Assembly: GCF_007860015.1 (NCBI RefSeq)
Contig: NZ_SJPS01000004.1
Coordinates: 689,567 to 753,566, forward strand
Length of the DNA: 64,000 nucleotides
Source: Bythopirellula polymerisocia
Lineage (GTDB): Bacteria > Planctomycetota > Planctomycetia > Pirellulales > Lacipirellulaceae
Direction of reading: 5' to 3'
Part shown: positions 53,481-63,117 of the stretch, one piece after another
Numbering within the stretch: the first letter of the stretch is position 1
Layout: the number at the start of each line of letters is the position of its first letter
Position numbers and translations under genes: made by a program
Notes under the pieces: generated by a model
Database searches by the model: none
Told to the model about the DNA's origin: nothing
What the model saw: only the letters and a program-made list of their open reading frames with translations

Positions 53481-53885
53481 ATGACTAAGGATGCCCCAGA
53501 TTTCGATTGGTTTCTGGAGAAGCTCCTGGCGACTCAGACTGGCATTCAAGCCAAGGACAAACTCGTCAGAGAAGTCGCAGTTGTGATTTGGAGCAATATA
53601 CATCGTTCGATTGACGTTAATGCGATCGTGCGAGAGATACCAGCGACTCGTCGAACCCTGGAGCGACGTTTTCGGGATCAGTTAGGACTCACGATTTGCG
53701 AGGTTGTTGCTATTGCCTGATTTGAGTTAGCAAAATGGCTCTTAACAGAAACTTCATTGCCAATCCATATAGTAGCAAGACAAGCTGGGTATGCTTCTAG
53801 CGATTGGATGGGCAAAGTGATTCGCCAAAATTTGGGGATGACCCCTAGCAACTATCGACTCAAGAGCAGAGAACGACAAAACTAA
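53481..53885 (+). pseudogene. AraC/XylR-type regulator fragment with in-frame TGA
   Basis: Only the C-terminal DNA-binding part remains. The first helix-turn-helix is IDVNAIVREIPATRRTLERRFRDQLG; a TGA (53718-53720) follows EVVAIA, and the same frame continues as FELAKWLLTET, LPIHIVARQAGYASSDWMG and GMTPSNYR to TAA at 53885. In intact relatives the position of the stop is an Arg (RxxxAKxLL), so CGA to TGA is likely. The usual N-terminal ligand domain of about 250 residues is absent and no ribosome site is seen. A dead regulator sitting between leader B and the block-2 genes. Confidence 0.8.
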
Positions 53886-54147
53886 GATGCATTGAGGTCC
53901 ATTGAATGGACTGTAACCCTTTAATTGGACTGGAAATTTCGGAAAGGAGAGACTTTAGAGGTCCGATCACTACTTTGTCAGGCATTGCGAAATCGACAAG
54001 TTTTTTGGGTTTGTCGCATCAGTCTGATGAAGCATTTGTAGTAGCTGACAAAAATTAACTATATGGGGCCGACTTTTCCTGAGTGTGCGCTCGTGTGCAC
54101 ACGTCTGTATCGGCTCTAAGACCCTGTACCCATTTGGGAGGAGACTA
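53886..54147. other. Intergenic stretch before block-2 PEP-CTERM genes
   Basis: 262 bp with no gene. A possible TGTGCAC-containing palindrome-like stretch (near 54082-54100) is the only feature noticed. Confidence 0.35.
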
Positions 54148-54909
54148 ATGATGAGCACTCGAATAACTACAACTCTCGCCGCGCTGGGCCTTGTGGCCCT
54201 TCTGGTCGGACCGACTCAGGCAACTGTGCTGGAGTTTGGCGGTCATGGCAGCAACGAAGATATGGCCTTTGACTACGGCAGCAATATATCTGCTGGCATC
54301 GCAGGTGAATTTGACATTTCGAATGGGGCTACCCCTAATGTGGCTCTTACGTGGGGACCTCAAATTCCTAACGTGCTTGAGTTTCACAATGCCTCGACTT
54401 GGGTAGCTCCTTTAGTAGCGCCCGGTGTATTGCAATTGGATGTGGACACTTCCAGTCAAAACGGGCAATTCCCTGCGGATCCTACGGTCGACTTTTCAGT
54501 GCCCGCGGGCGTCCGAGTGAGAATTAATTCTCTGATCATCGGCAACGCCAATGACCAGCACATAGATGACGGTCATGAGCCTGCCAACGATTGGACCATC
54601 AATCTGATCCGACTCAGTGACAGCGCAACTGTATTCACGCACACTACCACCGCCTGTGGCGTGGCAACGCAGGGTAGTGGGTGCGGTGAAGTTGTGAACA
54701 TTGATTACACTGGTGATCCAGGTGTGAGCTATCGGTTGCTCTTCGATGACGGTGGCGACAATACGACTCCTAGCCACACCGGTGGAATTGGTGATCATCC
54801 TCGTGGTGCAATTGATAACCTGAGTTTCAACCAGATTCCGGAGCCCACAACAATGGCTCTCTTGGCTTTGCTTGGCTTGGGGGCTGTCGGCACACGGCGC
54901 CGAAGCTAA
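54148..54909 (+). CDS. PEP-CTERM secreted protein (family shared with 56171 ORF)
   Basis: 253 residues from the ATG at 54148, chosen for GGGAGGAG just upstream and the resulting signal peptide (TLAALGLVALLVGPTQA). The mature domain (VLEFGG, NEDMAFDYGSNI, TPNVALTW, NVLEFHNASTW, WTINLIRLSD) is shared with the first two modules of the 56171 ORF, so three tandem paralogues exist. It ends with IPEPTTMALLALLGLGAVGTRRRS. The domain pattern resembles beta-sandwich carbohydrate-binding folds, but no family is certain. Confidence 0.8.
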   Translation: MMSTRITTTLAALGLVALLVGPTQATVLEFGGHGSNEDMAFDYGSNISAGIAGEFDISNGATPNVALTWGPQIPNVLEFHNASTWVAPLVAPGVLQLDVDTSSQNGQFPADPTVDFSVPAGVRVRINSLIIGNANDQHIDDGHEPANDWTINLIRLSDSATVFTHTTTACGVATQGSGCGEVVNIDYTGDPGVSYRLLFDDGGDNTTPSHTGGIGDHPRGAIDNLSFNQIPEPTTMALLALLGLGAVGTRRRS

Positions 54910-55065
54910 AGGAGTTGATTTACAGATAGCTCGAATCGATCCGGCCTGCCTCATCGAGAATGATGAGGCAGCCGGGTGGATCGGTCTAGCGGCTTATTAC
55001 AATGTTTTGTTGACAGACAGAGAATTGGACCAAGAGGAATCGAGCTTCGAATCCTCTGGCTGAGA

Positions 55066-56160
55066 ATGATTATCGGCTATCGTAGATTTATTTTGGCGGC
55101 GATCGTCTTCATCGCAAGTACTCCACTGGCAGTGGGCAGGGTACTTGTGGAAGCACATCGCGGTTATTCGGCTGTGGCACCCGAAAACACCATTGCCTCT
55201 GTTGTTGCGGCGCAGGGAATAGCGGACTTAACTGAATTCGATGTTCGTCCGACTTCGGATGGGGTACTAGTTGTCATGCACGACGGCACAGTCAATCGCA
55301 CAACCAACGGCACGGGGAGTGTCTCCTCACTGACGCTGGCACAAACAAAAACACTTGATGCGGGATCATGGTTTTCTCCCGCGTATGTAGGCGAACAAGT
55401 TCCGACCATGAACGAATTAATGACTTCCGCAATCTCAGTGGGCTTAAAGCCTCTTGTCGAACGTAAGGCAGGCGATGCTCAAGCCTATCACAATGAGTTC
55501 GTGACAATGGGACTGGCGACTACAGATTTTAGTGTGATCTCGTTCGATTGGAATTTTCTCAGCGACATGGATGCCTTGGATACAAATTACAACTTGGGAG
55601 CCTTGGGCAGCGGTACCCTAACACAAACAACAATCAGCCAGATTCAAGCCCAGGGGGTCGACTTTTTGGACTGGAATCATAGTACGATCGATCAGTCAGT
55701 CGTCGACCTGGTGCATGCCAATGGCATGGAACTGCATGCCTGGACCGTCGACAGCCAAGCACGAATGCAACAACTTATTGATTTTGGAATCGACGGAATT
55801 ACAACGAACCAACCAGCTTCCCTACACCAGTTGGTGATCAATACGCCTGAGTGGGCGGATTTGAATGGAGATGGAATGCTTACTAATGAGGATTGGTTCC
55901 AATACAACTCGGGCCGGGGTGTCGATCTGAAGGGAATGTCCCTCGCCGAAGCGCATGCCTGGGGAGATATGGACGACGACTTTGACAATGATATTGCAGA
56001 TTTCGTGAGGTTCAAGAATCTGTATATCCAAGGCCGGGGATTGAACGCATTAGAGAACCTCTTATCCATACCTGAACCCGCTTCGATTCACTCCGTTCTA
56101 TGCGGACTCCTGGCGGTTTTTTCTTATTTAACTTGCGCAAAGCGGCACTTTGGCATTTAG
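55066..56160 (+). CDS. Glycerophosphodiester phosphodiesterase with dockerin-like and PEP-CTERM tail
   Basis: About 364 residues from the ATG at 55066. Signal peptide, then the GDPD barrel: EAHRGYSAVAPENT, TEFDVRPTSDGVLVVMHDGTVNRT, TVDS and GITTNQP. The catalytic His pair and acidic metal ligands are present. A domain with a DLNGDGMLTNEDW calcium loop follows at about 270-340, then the weak PEP-CTERM tail IPEPASIHS. The enzyme should cleave glycerophosphodiesters to glycerol-3-phosphate outside the cytoplasm or at the surface, feeding glpD. It is only distantly similar to the 52188 and 61479 copies. Confidence 0.85.
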   Translation: MIIGYRRFILAAIVFIASTPLAVGRVLVEAHRGYSAVAPENTIASVVAAQGIADLTEFDVRPTSDGVLVVMHDGTVNRTTNGTGSVSSLTLAQTKTLDAGSWFSPAYVGEQVPTMNELMTSAISVGLKPLVERKAGDAQAYHNEFVTMGLATTDFSVISFDWNFLSDMDALDTNYNLGALGSGTLTQTTISQIQAQGVDFLDWNHSTIDQSVVDLVHANGMELHAWTVDSQARMQQLIDFGIDGITTNQPASLHQLVINTPEWADLNGDGMLTNEDWFQYNSGRGVDLKGMSLAEAHAWGDMDDDFDNDIADFVRFKNLYIQGRGLNALENLLSIPEPASIHSVLCGLLAVFSYLTCAKRHFGI

Positions 56161-56170
56161 AGAGGCTACG

Positions 56171-59100
56171 ATGATAACCCGAATAAATTCCCTATTGTTT
56201 GTTTCTGTTGTTGGTGCATTCTTGGTCCAGTCGGCCCATGCGACAAGAATTACGTTTGATAATGCGGCTGGCGGTAACAATGAGGACATTCCGCTCAATT
56301 ACGGCAGCAACATAGCTGGCAATAGCACTGGTTTCGTAACGACTGACGGATCGGGAGCCACACCAAAGATTGGACTCACTTGGCTGGGAAATGTCCCTGA
56401 TGAGTGGGAGTATCACACCGCAACCACTTGGACTCACGAATCTCCAGTCCATGTGGCCCAAATTGATCAAAATCGTTTCGAAGGGAAAGATGGCGTTTCA
56501 GAGATTCTCTTTAAACCCATCGATGGTCGATCCGTTGTAATTAATTCGTTCCTGTTGAGCGGAGCGAACAATCAAGGTGGGACTGCCGAATGGACTTGGG
56601 AAGTTGTCGGCACCGCTTTTAGTAACACAGTGAATGTGCCAAATGACGGTAATACAGGAACCATTAACGTAGGTTTCACAGGTACCCCAGGCTCGGCCTA
56701 CACACTGCGATTTACCCGAACTCCAAGTGAAATCGATTCGGGGTTTGGAACTGCCTTGGATGATCTTAGCTTCAGTGAGACTTTGCAGGCCGGAGCACCG
56801 GTTTTCAAGTTGACCGTAGATCGCTCTACTGGTGGAATTACGCTTACCAACATTGGCTCCTCAGCTGTGAATATCAAAGGCTATTCGATTACCTCCGAAG
56901 CCGGTTCGATGAACCAAACCGGCTGGAAATCGATCTCCGGTAACTACGACGTGAACGGTAATAAATCGGTGGATATCAACGACGACTGGACGAAACTTCC
57001 TCAAGCGGGAACCAATTCGGATTTGAGTGAATATGAATTCGGAGGGAATGGTGGCACAATTGCTGCCTCTGCCTCGGTGGTTCTCAACCAAGCATCCCCT
57101 AATCCCAAAGGGATTGCCTGGCTCAAATCACCCTTTGAAGACTTGAAGCTGGATTTAGTACTCGCTAATGGCAATATCAATCAATACAGTGTCGAGTACG
57201 TCAATGGTCCAACGAGCGGCTACGCCATCGGGGACTTGAATTTTGACGGGAGCGTCACAGCCTTGGATTGGCCTATTTTTAATGCTGGACGCGGAGTCGA
57301 TCTGTTGAACAAATCCTTAGCGGCTGCCTACCAGCAAGGCGATTTAGATGGTGACAAGGACAATGACATCGTCGATTTCGTACTGTTCAAGAGTCTCTTT
57401 ATTGCATCACAAGGGGCAGCCGCTTGGGCCGCCCTCGAAGCCATTCCAGAACCAACTTCGGGTTTGCTGGTAATTACCGCGCTGGTCTCTTGCCTAGGTG
57501 TAAGACCAGGAAGACGAGAGAAATCCCCTAGTAGTCATTTTCAACATCAACGGAGATATTTCGTGAAATCTCAATGTATAGCACTTATCGGTGCGCTGGC
57601 TCTGCTATTCACATTAGCCGGACCGTCAAGGGCTACAATTCTCAACTTCAACATGAATGCTGCTGGAGCTATTCCCGCAAGCAATAGCGACATCAATACT
57701 ACTTACGGCAGCAACATCACCGCAGGAAATATCATCGGTGCCACGGCTGGTGCTGAAGGTTTTACTCCAAATATTGCCCTCACTTGGGCTCCCACAGGAG
57801 GTGTAACGCCAGGTGGTCCAGATATTGACATCTTAGAATTCCACAGTGCGGCTTCGTTCTCTGGTGCCGGGTTTAATGTTCCTGTGTTGCAGTTTGATCT
57901 GGATTTAAGCCAGCACTCTGAACTGCCGGCCGACCCGACAATTGATTTTACGGTGAGTGGAGGAAAAGCCCTCAAGCTAAATTCCTTCAAGATTGGCAAT
58001 GCGACAGACCAAGGAGAGCCTGCCTATTCATGGACAATTAATTTGATCCGACTCTCAGATATGAGCACGGTCGCCACCCAAACAACAGGACTCCTGAGCG
58101 CAGGAAGTATGGAAACGGTAACTTTCAACTACACAGGCAACAATAACGAGAGTTATCGACTCCACTTCGACGATGGAGGTGCAAATACCGTGCGGAGTGC
58201 CATCGATGACCTGAACTTCGCCGAAGTCACCGGTGGTGTAACTCCCCAGCTAAAACTCATCGTTAATACCACGACTGGAAACGTATCTCTAGAAAACACA
58301 TCGGGACAGAATTTTGACATTGATTCGTATGAAATAACTAGTTCTACGAATTCCCTGAATCCGAGTGGTTGGAGCAGTCTTCAAGATAAAGATTTTGAAG
58401 GGAATGGAGCACCAGGAACAGGAAACGGCTGGGAAGAAGCTGGTGGCATTGGAGCGCATCAGTTGATCGAATCCTATGGTTTCGGCAGCAGTGTGTTTGC
58501 GAACGGAATGACGCCCATTTCCCTAGGAAACGCCTTTGATACCAGCAAACCTGCTAATGTTTCTTTCGGATATCATGTGACGGGAACGGGAGGCTTCTTG
58601 ACGGGCGCGGCGGTCGAGTTCATTTCACCTGTCGTCGACGCAGATTTTGATAACGATGGAGATGTTGACGGGAAAGACTTCCTTATCTGGCAACGTGGTT
58701 TTGGCTTAACTGGCTCGGCTACGAATTCGCAGGGGGATGCTGATGGCGACATGGATGTCGATGGCCAGGACCTCGCCGCATGGAAGGGCACTTATGGAAA
58801 CAGTAGTCTAGCTGCCGCTTCGGCAGCCGTTCCAGAACCCAATACTGCCGGATTGTTGGTGTTCGGCTTAATCGCTGCATCGCTTAGCTTCAGGAGAAAA
58901 CGAACGTCTAGTGAGGAACCCACGATGATGGGTAATTCATTTATGTTATTGCCCTTGGCGTGCTTAGCTATGACGATCTGCTCCACGGAGTTGGCATTAG
59001 CAGCCAAGACCACGGATCGCCTGTACAAATTCGGCGATGGAGCTACAAGCAATACGCTGGACTCAGTCTCTCAATCCTCTTCTGACCAACAAAATCTTTC

Positions 59101-60232
59101 AGTTGGATTTGGAGGTACTTCACCTACCTACGTGAACGTAAGTTCCACCGGATTGAATCGACCTGGAGCTGCCACGGGTGACCTCGGTGCTCAATTCAAT
59201 GGCATCAACAATGTCCTTTCAGGAACGCCGCTTAACCGACCTGATGAGACCGGTGGCCCCGATTTTGTAGGTATCGGTCCCCTCCTCTTCCCATTTCCTT
59301 ATAATTACGACAACATTACTGCTCGTGGATTGCAGATGTGGGTTCGCCCAGACGCCTCAGCGCTCGGTACCCATCGTCAAGGCATTGTTTTTGACACCCA
59401 GGCTGCGGGTGGCGTATCAATCACCGCTGATGGTAAATGGACTCAGTCCAACGATAGTAGAGTTACAGACGGACTCATCGGCGCTACCGTTCCAGTCGTC
59501 GGCAATCAATGGTATCACGTAATGCATCACGTATATCGGTCGGTTGATCCAGGCGCTCCTCAAACATTGCCCGGCGGGTCGGTCCTTGATGCGGGTTTTA
59601 CAAGCGTGGTCTATGTCAATGGAATGGCAGTTTCTGCCAACAACGGTAATCCTACCCCAGGCGAATTAGACAATGGGATGAGAGTAGGCGTTCTGGCCGT
59701 AGGTGCCGAAGAAATCTCCGGTGATGGCTTTACTCCCGTATTCGATAACTATTTCAAAGGAGTCGTCGACAATCTTGAAATGTATGTATATGGAGATAAT
59801 TCGTCACTCGCAGGACCACCTGCCGGACAAAATTACGGCACATTCAACTTATTAGCCGACAACATATGGATTGCCGACCAAATTGCTTTAATTCCCAATG
59901 GCGGCATTCTTCGCGCTGGCGACATCAACCGCGACGGTTTTGTAAACCAGGGAGATGTTACACCCTTTGTGGCTGGCTGGATGAAGGAAAAACGGTTCCA
60001 GGGCGCTCTGAACGAAATAAACGTCGGTGACTGGCAGACCTGGGGGTGGGGTGACATCAATCTAGACGGCATCGTGAACCTGAAAGACGCCATCATCCTT
60101 GATCAACAACTACAATCTGGGGGGCTGGCCGGACTTGACTTCAATCTATTGGGAACGAGCGTTCCCGAACCAGGAGCTTTTGTATTAGCATTCATGGGGG
60201 TGACTGCTCTGATGCTGCGGCGTGCGAGATGA
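56171..60232 (+). CDS. Open frame joining three PEP-CTERM secreted proteins
   Basis: One frame of 1353 residues with three complete secreted units. Unit 1 (56171 to about 57530): signal peptide, domain like the 54148 protein, dockerin-like loops, IPEPTSG plus helix and RPGRR. Unit 2 (from GTG 57563): new signal peptide (LIGALALLFTLAGPSRA), same domain, dockerin-like loops, VPEPNTAG and RRKR. Unit 3 (from ATG 58925): new signal peptide, LamG-like domain (GLQMWVRPD), dockerin-like loops, VPEPGAF and RRAR. Units 2 and 3 keep their own ribosome sites. Paired stops TAGTAG (57529) and TAGTGA (58909) lie one frame off at both junctions, so one added base in each nearby C4 or A4 run would separate the genes. 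Confidence 0.75.
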   Translation: MITRINSLLFVSVVGAFLVQSAHATRITFDNAAGGNNEDIPLNYGSNIAGNSTGFVTTDGSGATPKIGLTWLGNVPDEWEYHTATTWTHESPVHVAQIDQNRFEGKDGVSEILFKPIDGRSVVINSFLLSGANNQGGTAEWTWEVVGTAFSNTVNVPNDGNTGTINVGFTGTPGSAYTLRFTRTPSEIDSGFGTALDDLSFSETLQAGAPVFKLTVDRSTGGITLTNIGSSAVNIKGYSITSEAGSMNQTGWKSISGNYDVNGNKSVDINDDWTKLPQAGTNSDLSEYEFGGNGGTIAASASVVLNQASPNPKGIAWLKSPFEDLKLDLVLANGNINQYSVEYVNGPTSGYAIGDLNFDGSVTALDWPIFNAGRGVDLLNKSLAAAYQQGDLDGDKDNDIVDFVLFKSLFIASQGAAAWAALEAIPEPTSGLLVITALVSCLGVRPGRREKSPSSHFQHQRRYFVKSQCIALIGALALLFTLAGPSRATILNFNMNAAGAIPASNSDINTTYGSNITAGNIIGATAGAEGFTPNIALTWAPTGGVTPGGPDIDILEFHSAASFSGAGFNVPVLQFDLDLSQHSELPADPTIDFTVSGGKALKLNSFKIGNATDQGEPAYSWTINLIRLSDMSTVATQTTGLLSAGSMETVTFNYTGNNNESYRLHFDDGGANTVRSAIDDLNFAEVTGGVTPQLKLIVNTTTGNVSLENTSGQNFDIDSYEITSSTNSLNPSGWSSLQDKDFEGNGAPGTGNGWEEAGGIGAHQLIESYGFGSSVFANGMTPISLGNAFDTSKPANVSFGYHVTGTGGFLTGAAVEFISPVVDADFDNDGDVDGKDFLIWQRGFGLTGSATNSQGDADGDMDVDGQDLAAWKGTYGNSSLAAASAAVPEPNTAGLLVFGLIAASLSFRRKRTSSEEPTMMGNSFMLLPLACLAMTICSTELALAAKTTDRLYKFGDGATSNTLDSVSQSSSDQQNLSVGFGGTSPTYVNVSSTGLNRPGAATGDLGAQFNGINNVLSGTPLNRPDETGGPDFVGIGPLLFPFPYNYDNITARGLQMWVRPDASALGTHRQGIVFDTQAAGGVSITADGKWTQSNDSRVTDGLIGATVPVVGNQWYHVMHHVYRSVDPGAPQTLPGGSVLDAGFTSVVYVNGMAVSANNGNPTPGELDNGMRVGVLAVGAEEISGDGFTPVFDNYFKGVVDNLEMYVYGDNSSLAGPPAGQNYGTFNLLADNIWIADQIALIPNGGILRAGDINRDGFVNQGDVTPFVAGWMKEKRFQGALNEINVGDWQTWGWGDINLDGIVNLKDAIILDQQLQSGGLAGLDFNLLGTSVPEPGAFVLAFMGVTALMLRRAR
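57552..57565 (+). promoter_or_regulatory. Internal ribosome site and GTG start of unit 2
   Basis: GGAG (57552-57555), seven bases, then GTG (57563) opening a signal peptide. It supports a formerly or still separate gene within the 56171 frame. Confidence 0.6.
58913..58927 (+). promoter_or_regulatory. Internal ribosome site and ATG start of unit 3
   Basis: GAGGA (58913-58917), seven bases, then ATG (58925) opening a signal peptide (LLPLACLAMTICSTELALA). It overlaps an out-of-frame TGA, the layout of coupled genes. Confidence 0.65.
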
Positions 60233-60360
60233 GAGCCCAAGATCACTTGGAAAAAGACTCCTTAAGGAATTTTCCTTTCATTTCGCGATTAATTTAGAGC
60301 ATCATGGCAGTCTCTTTTATTATTGCTTTAATCCAATAAGGTAACGAAAAGGAACTCAAA

Positions 60361-61371
60361 ATGAGATCAGCCCAACTTGGCAGATCCCGATCAAATTACG
60401 GCTTTACGTTAGTCGAGCTCTTGGTGGTAATCGCAATCATAGGTGTATTGGTAGGCTTGCTTTTGCCGGCGGTCCAGGCTGCCAGGGAAGCAGCCCGCCG
60501 CATCCAATGCACGAACAAAATAAAGCAGCTTGCATTGGCTGTGCAGAATCACACTGATACCCATCGCTATATGCCTAGTGGAGGCTGGGGCTGGAACTGG
60601 GTGGGGGACCCTGACCGGGGTTTTGGCGAGTCTCAACCAGGAGGTTGGACCTACTCGGTTCTTCCTTTTATGGAACAAGCCAATATCTGGAATATGGGAA
60701 AAGGTCTACCCGACGGCGCAGATAAAAGAAAGCTCTTGGCAGACATGAATGCGATCCAAATTGCGGATTTTATTTGTCCCAGTCGCCGTCCAGCTGTTCC
60801 AACAGGAGTCAAGCCGCACTGGACGCCAAGGAACTGCGAAAAGCTAGAGTTCTCTGGCAAGAGTGATTATGCGATCTCGGTCGGCGACACTGACACGGCG
60901 GACGGCCCCGACGGCCCAACGACAATTGCGCAAGCTGAAAACCCTAATTATCCCTGGCTCAAAGATGATAAACATCCTTGGAATGGTGTCTGTGACATGC
61001 ATAGCGAGCTGCGGCTCGCTGAGATTGAGGACGGGCTTTCGCAAACCTATTTGATTGGCGACAAATACCTCCGTCCAGAGGCCTACGAAGGGGTAGGGGC
61101 CATTGGTTCTCCCATGTACACGACTGGAGACAATGAAACGATCTTCACCGGATTCAATCGAGACGTTCAACGTTCCACTAAACTACCTCCTTTCCAGGAT
61201 CGACCTAGTTTAGTTTTGCCGGAGAGCTTTGGCAGTGCCCATCCAGGAGTCTTCAATATGTCGATGTGCGATGGCTCCGTTCAAAGCATTTCATTCGATA
61301 TCGACGAAGAGACTCATCGATGGCTCGGGGTCCGCAACGATGGAAGAACCGTATCCAATTCCCAGTTATAG
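60361..61371 (+). CDS. DUF1559 prepilin-like protein
   Basis: A 336-residue paralogue of the 50067 gene. It has the prepilin N terminus [22 protein letters not shown] and the C-terminal H-x9-DG signature in [20 protein letters not shown] lies just before the ATG. It follows the PEP-CTERM frame by 128 bp and precedes a glycerophosphodiesterase, repeating the gene order of block 1. Confidence 0.92.
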   Translation: MRSAQLGRSRSNYGFTLVELLVVIAIIGVLVGLLLPAVQAAREAARRIQCTNKIKQLALAVQNHTDTHRYMPSGGWGWNWVGDPDRGFGESQPGGWTYSVLPFMEQANIWNMGKGLPDGADKRKLLADMNAIQIADFICPSRRPAVPTGVKPHWTPRNCEKLEFSGKSDYAISVGDTDTADGPDGPTTIAQAENPNYPWLKDDKHPWNGVCDMHSELRLAEIEDGLSQTYLIGDKYLRPEAYEGVGAIGSPMYTTGDNETIFTGFNRDVQRSTKLPPFQDRPSLVLPESFGSAHPGVFNMSMCDGSVQSISFDIDEETHRWLGVRNDGRTVSNSQL

Positions 61372-61478
61372 TCACCTTAGAGAGTGACAAAACACAAAGA
61401 GAGTGTTGCAATTTAGAGTGCCTCTATCTCCTTCTCCTTGTCATGATATAGTGACGATCTCCTCTCAGATTGAAATAC

Positions 61479-62396
61479 ATGAAAATCGCTGTTCTGCTTT
61501 GTCTTCTAATATTTAACCAAACTGTCGGAAAAGCTAAATCTGCTTTAGCACAAGTTATCGTAGCACATCGCGGGGCATCGGCGGATGCACCGGAGAATTC
61601 GATTAGTTCATTTAATCTTGCTTGGAAACAAGGTGCGGATGCGGTGGAGGGTGATTTTTATCTTACAGCAGATAAGCATATTGTCTGTATACATGATAAA
61701 GATACACAACGTGTCAGTGGCGAGGACCTAGAAGTTTCAGAGTCCACTTTAGAGGTCTTGCAGAAGCTGGATGTAGGGAGCTGGAAGGGGCCGCAATTCT
61801 GTAACGAACGGATGCCGACTCTGCAGGAAGTACTGGCTGTCATTCCGTCAGGAAAGATTCTCTACATCGAAATCAAATGCGGTCCAGAGATCTTGCCGTA
61901 TTTGAAGCCCTTGCTAATGGGTTCTAAATTAGAGGCCCAGCAGTTGCGGATCATTTCGTTTAATAAAGACGTTATTCGAACCTCTAAGTTGGTCATGCCA
62001 AGCATTGAGGCCTATTGGCTCGTCGATTTTCAGAAGGACAATGACAAGGGCCTTTGGTATCCCTCTGTAGATGTTATAGTGGATGTCGCTCAACGCATTG
62101 GAGCGGACGGAGTTGATGTAAGGGCAAAAATGGATTTGCTTGATCCACAGTTCATCTCTCGATGTCAAGAAGCTGGTTTGAGCTTGCATGCATGGACTGT
62201 TGACGACTCAAATGATGCCAGAGAATTACAGCGACTGGGATTTGACTCAATTACTACGAATCGACCAGAGTTCCTCCGCCAAGCAATTTCCCAGCTAGAG
62301 AACATGCGATCAGGGACTTCTTCGTTCCAAACTCCCGCTGTGTCTCACACCGAAAGACCTTCATCAGCTATTCGCATGGAAGCCAGCACAGAGTGA
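61479..62396 (+). CDS. Glycerophosphodiester phosphodiesterase (intact paralogue)
   Basis: About 305 residues from the ATG at 61479; the upstream in-frame codon is TTG. Signal peptide (KIAVLLCLLIFNQTVGKAKSALA), then [50 protein letters not shown] and LHAWTVDDSNDA, all GDPD signatures, with the HRG and IHD histidines and the E-x-D pair kept. It is closely related to the interrupted 52188 gene, showing what that gene looked like. No dockerin or PEP-CTERM tail, so it is probably soluble and periplasmic. It releases glycerol-3-phosphate for GlpD. Confidence 0.92.
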   Translation: MKIAVLLCLLIFNQTVGKAKSALAQVIVAHRGASADAPENSISSFNLAWKQGADAVEGDFYLTADKHIVCIHDKDTQRVSGEDLEVSESTLEVLQKLDVGSWKGPQFCNERMPTLQEVLAVIPSGKILYIEIKCGPEILPYLKPLLMGSKLEAQQLRIISFNKDVIRTSKLVMPSIEAYWLVDFQKDNDKGLWYPSVDVIVDVAQRIGADGVDVRAKMDLLDPQFISRCQEAGLSLHAWTVDDSNDARELQRLGFDSITTNRPEFLRQAISQLENMRSGTSSFQTPAVSHTERPSSAIRMEASTE

Positions 62397-62449
62397 TTTG
62401 TTTTACTCTCACAAAATTAGAAAGAATCAACTGGTAGCGTAGGAGAACA

Positions 62450-63073
62450 ATGCTCATGCGAAGTTCACATTATAAGCTTATGGCACTTGTTTTTGGTGCC
62501 GTTACAATACTTGGTTGCTATGGTCGACCGGGCGCAGTTGAAGTTCCACATATTGATGCAGATTCGGCAGCGGAGGACGCGCTTAGCAAATACGATACAA
62601 ATGGCGATAGTAAGCTATCGAAGGATGAGCTAAAGAACTGTCCCTCACTGCTTTCAGCAATTGGCAGTTTTGATAAGAATAATGACAAGAGCATCGACAA
62701 GGAAGAATTGACGGATCGATTAGCTATGTGGACCAACAGTGGCCTTGGCGTATCTAACTTGGCCTGCCGTGTCTTTTTTAAGGGCCGACCTTTGTCTGGA
62801 GCGAATGTCGAGCTGATTCCCGAAGATTTCCTCCACGATGTGGTGAAACCAGCGAAAGGAGTCACTCAGGACTCGGGGTCTGCGCAGCTAGGTATCGACA
62901 GTGCATTTTTGCCCGATGATTTAAAACGATTAAAAGGGGTCCACCAAGGGCTCTATCGCGTAGTGATCACTCACCCGGATATCGAAATTCCATCAAAATA
63001 CAATGCAGATACAGAACTTGGATTAGAAGTTTCGTACGAAACTGGAAAGAACATGGTTGAGTTTAAACTCTGA
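62450..63073 (+). CDS. EF-hand lipoprotein
   Basis: A 207-residue protein with a lipoprotein signal ([11 protein letters not shown], lipobox Cys about residue 24). Two EF-hand loops follow: [13 protein letters not shown] and [13 protein letters not shown] (about 48-90). The C-terminal part ([23 protein letters not shown]...[19 protein letters not shown]) is a carboxypeptidase-regulatory-like beta fold common in planctomycete lipoproteins of unknown role. GGAG precedes the ATG by five bases. It lies between a GDPD gene and glpK and may anchor calcium-dependent surface assembly. Confidence 0.82.
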   Translation: MLMRSSHYKLMALVFGAVTILGCYGRPGAVEVPHIDADSAAEDALSKYDTNGDSKLSKDELKNCPSLLSAIGSFDKNNDKSIDKEELTDRLAMWTNSGLGVSNLACRVFFKGRPLSGANVELIPEDFLHDVVKPAKGVTQDSGSAQLGIDSAFLPDDLKRLKGVHQGLYRVVITHPDIEIPSKYNADTELGLEVSYETGKNMVEFKL

Positions 63074-63117
63074 ATCCAATTTATATATTTGATGTTTTTC
63101 CAATGGAGAAAACACGA

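Noticed and set aside
52563-53720. Recoding of TAG or TGA as an amino acid (pyrrolysine, selenocysteine or an altered code)
   Set aside because: TAG and TGA both end many intact genes in the window, the affected positions align with Gln and Arg in relatives, and no selenocysteine-type hairpin was noticed. Point mutation is simpler.
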